Positions 63,935 to 64,000 of a DNA stretch of 64,000 bases are shown in pieces. Numbering within the stretch: the first letter of the stretch is position 1; each line of letters starts with the position of its first letter. The position numbers were made by a program, and so were the translations under genes. The DNA is from Pedobacter petrophilus. GTDB lineage: Bacteria > Bacteroidota > Bacteroidia > Sphingobacteriales > Sphingobacteriaceae. The stretch lies in assembly GCF_009674725.1 (NCBI RefSeq), contig NZ_WKKH01000010.1, positions 83,683 to 147,682 of the forward strand. Direction: 5' to 3'. The notes beneath the pieces were generated by a model. It was not told the DNA's origin. It was given only the letters and a program-made list of their open reading frames with translations, and ran no database searches.

Positions 63935-64000
63935 TGTGTTTAAATCCAAATAATAATTAAAATTTTTCCAAATAATATTTTGTTTTAGGAAGGTTGTAAC

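Overview
The window is chromosomal DNA from a Bacteroidota bacterium, most likely a Sphingobacteriaceae member close to Pedobacter. The evidence is low GC, promoter -7 boxes of the TAnnTTTG type, a fused E1 alpha/beta 2-oxoacid dehydrogenase, a SusC/FecA-style TonB receptor with carboxypeptidase-like plug extension, many lipoproteins, and an arginine operon whose carbamoyltransferase has succinylornithine-type active-site sequence. No rRNA, ordinary tRNA, phage or insertion sequence was seen.

Layout. 1-10 kb: lipoproteins, a GT39-type membrane glycosyltransferase, dtd, a KAS III homologue, clpS, a RelE-like toxin pair, a thioredoxin-like protein and a lipoprotein gene broken by one in-frame TAG. 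10-20 kb: rsmA, pdxA, an MFS transporter with a doubtful 5' end, a sulfurtransferase, then the lipid cluster DUF177-rpmF-plsX-fabH-accB-accC. 20-35 kb: YoeB-type toxin pair, tatC, rpiB, an M28 peptidase, lutB, a DUF4160/DUF2442 pair, the fused E1, adenine deaminase, an SprT-like protein, a GxxExxY protein, a tandem repeat, a PIF1-like helicase, prfC and a lipoprotein.

36-40.5 kb holds the most unusual system: a WYL-domain regulator transcribed away from a long non-coding leader, a slipin/SPFH gene and rtcB (RNA ligase). The leader contains two tandem tRNA-like folds that are circularly permuted: the T arm and 3' acceptor strand come before the 5' acceptor strand and D arm, and the acceptor stem is sealed by a short loop (GUAA in the first). 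In the first unit the free ends lie at the anticodon loop, so the RNA looks like a tRNA cut in its anticodon, the type of substrate RtcB rejoins. A small hairpin is present in two diverged copies, one before the tRNA-like RNA and one just before rtcB. Comparative genomics has previously linked SPFH/Band-7 proteins, RtcB and a tRNA-like RNA; the permuted layout, the repeated hairpin and the candidate operators are read here from the sequence.

41.6-54.3 kb: a long minus-strand arginine cluster (GNAT acyltransferase, argG, argC, argD, argF-type carbamoyltransferase, argB, proC, an M20 deacylase, argH, an aminotransferase) interrupted by two S23-type four-helix-bundle genes and a DUF1016 nuclease-like gene. 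54.9-63.8 kb: a DUF4397 lipoprotein, then a likely iron-uptake cassette (TonB receptor, DUF4198, PepSY membrane protein, DUF6607-like protein), an M28 peptidase and a DUF5694/TraB-like protein. Dispersed palindromic repeats typical of these genomes fill many intergenic gaps.
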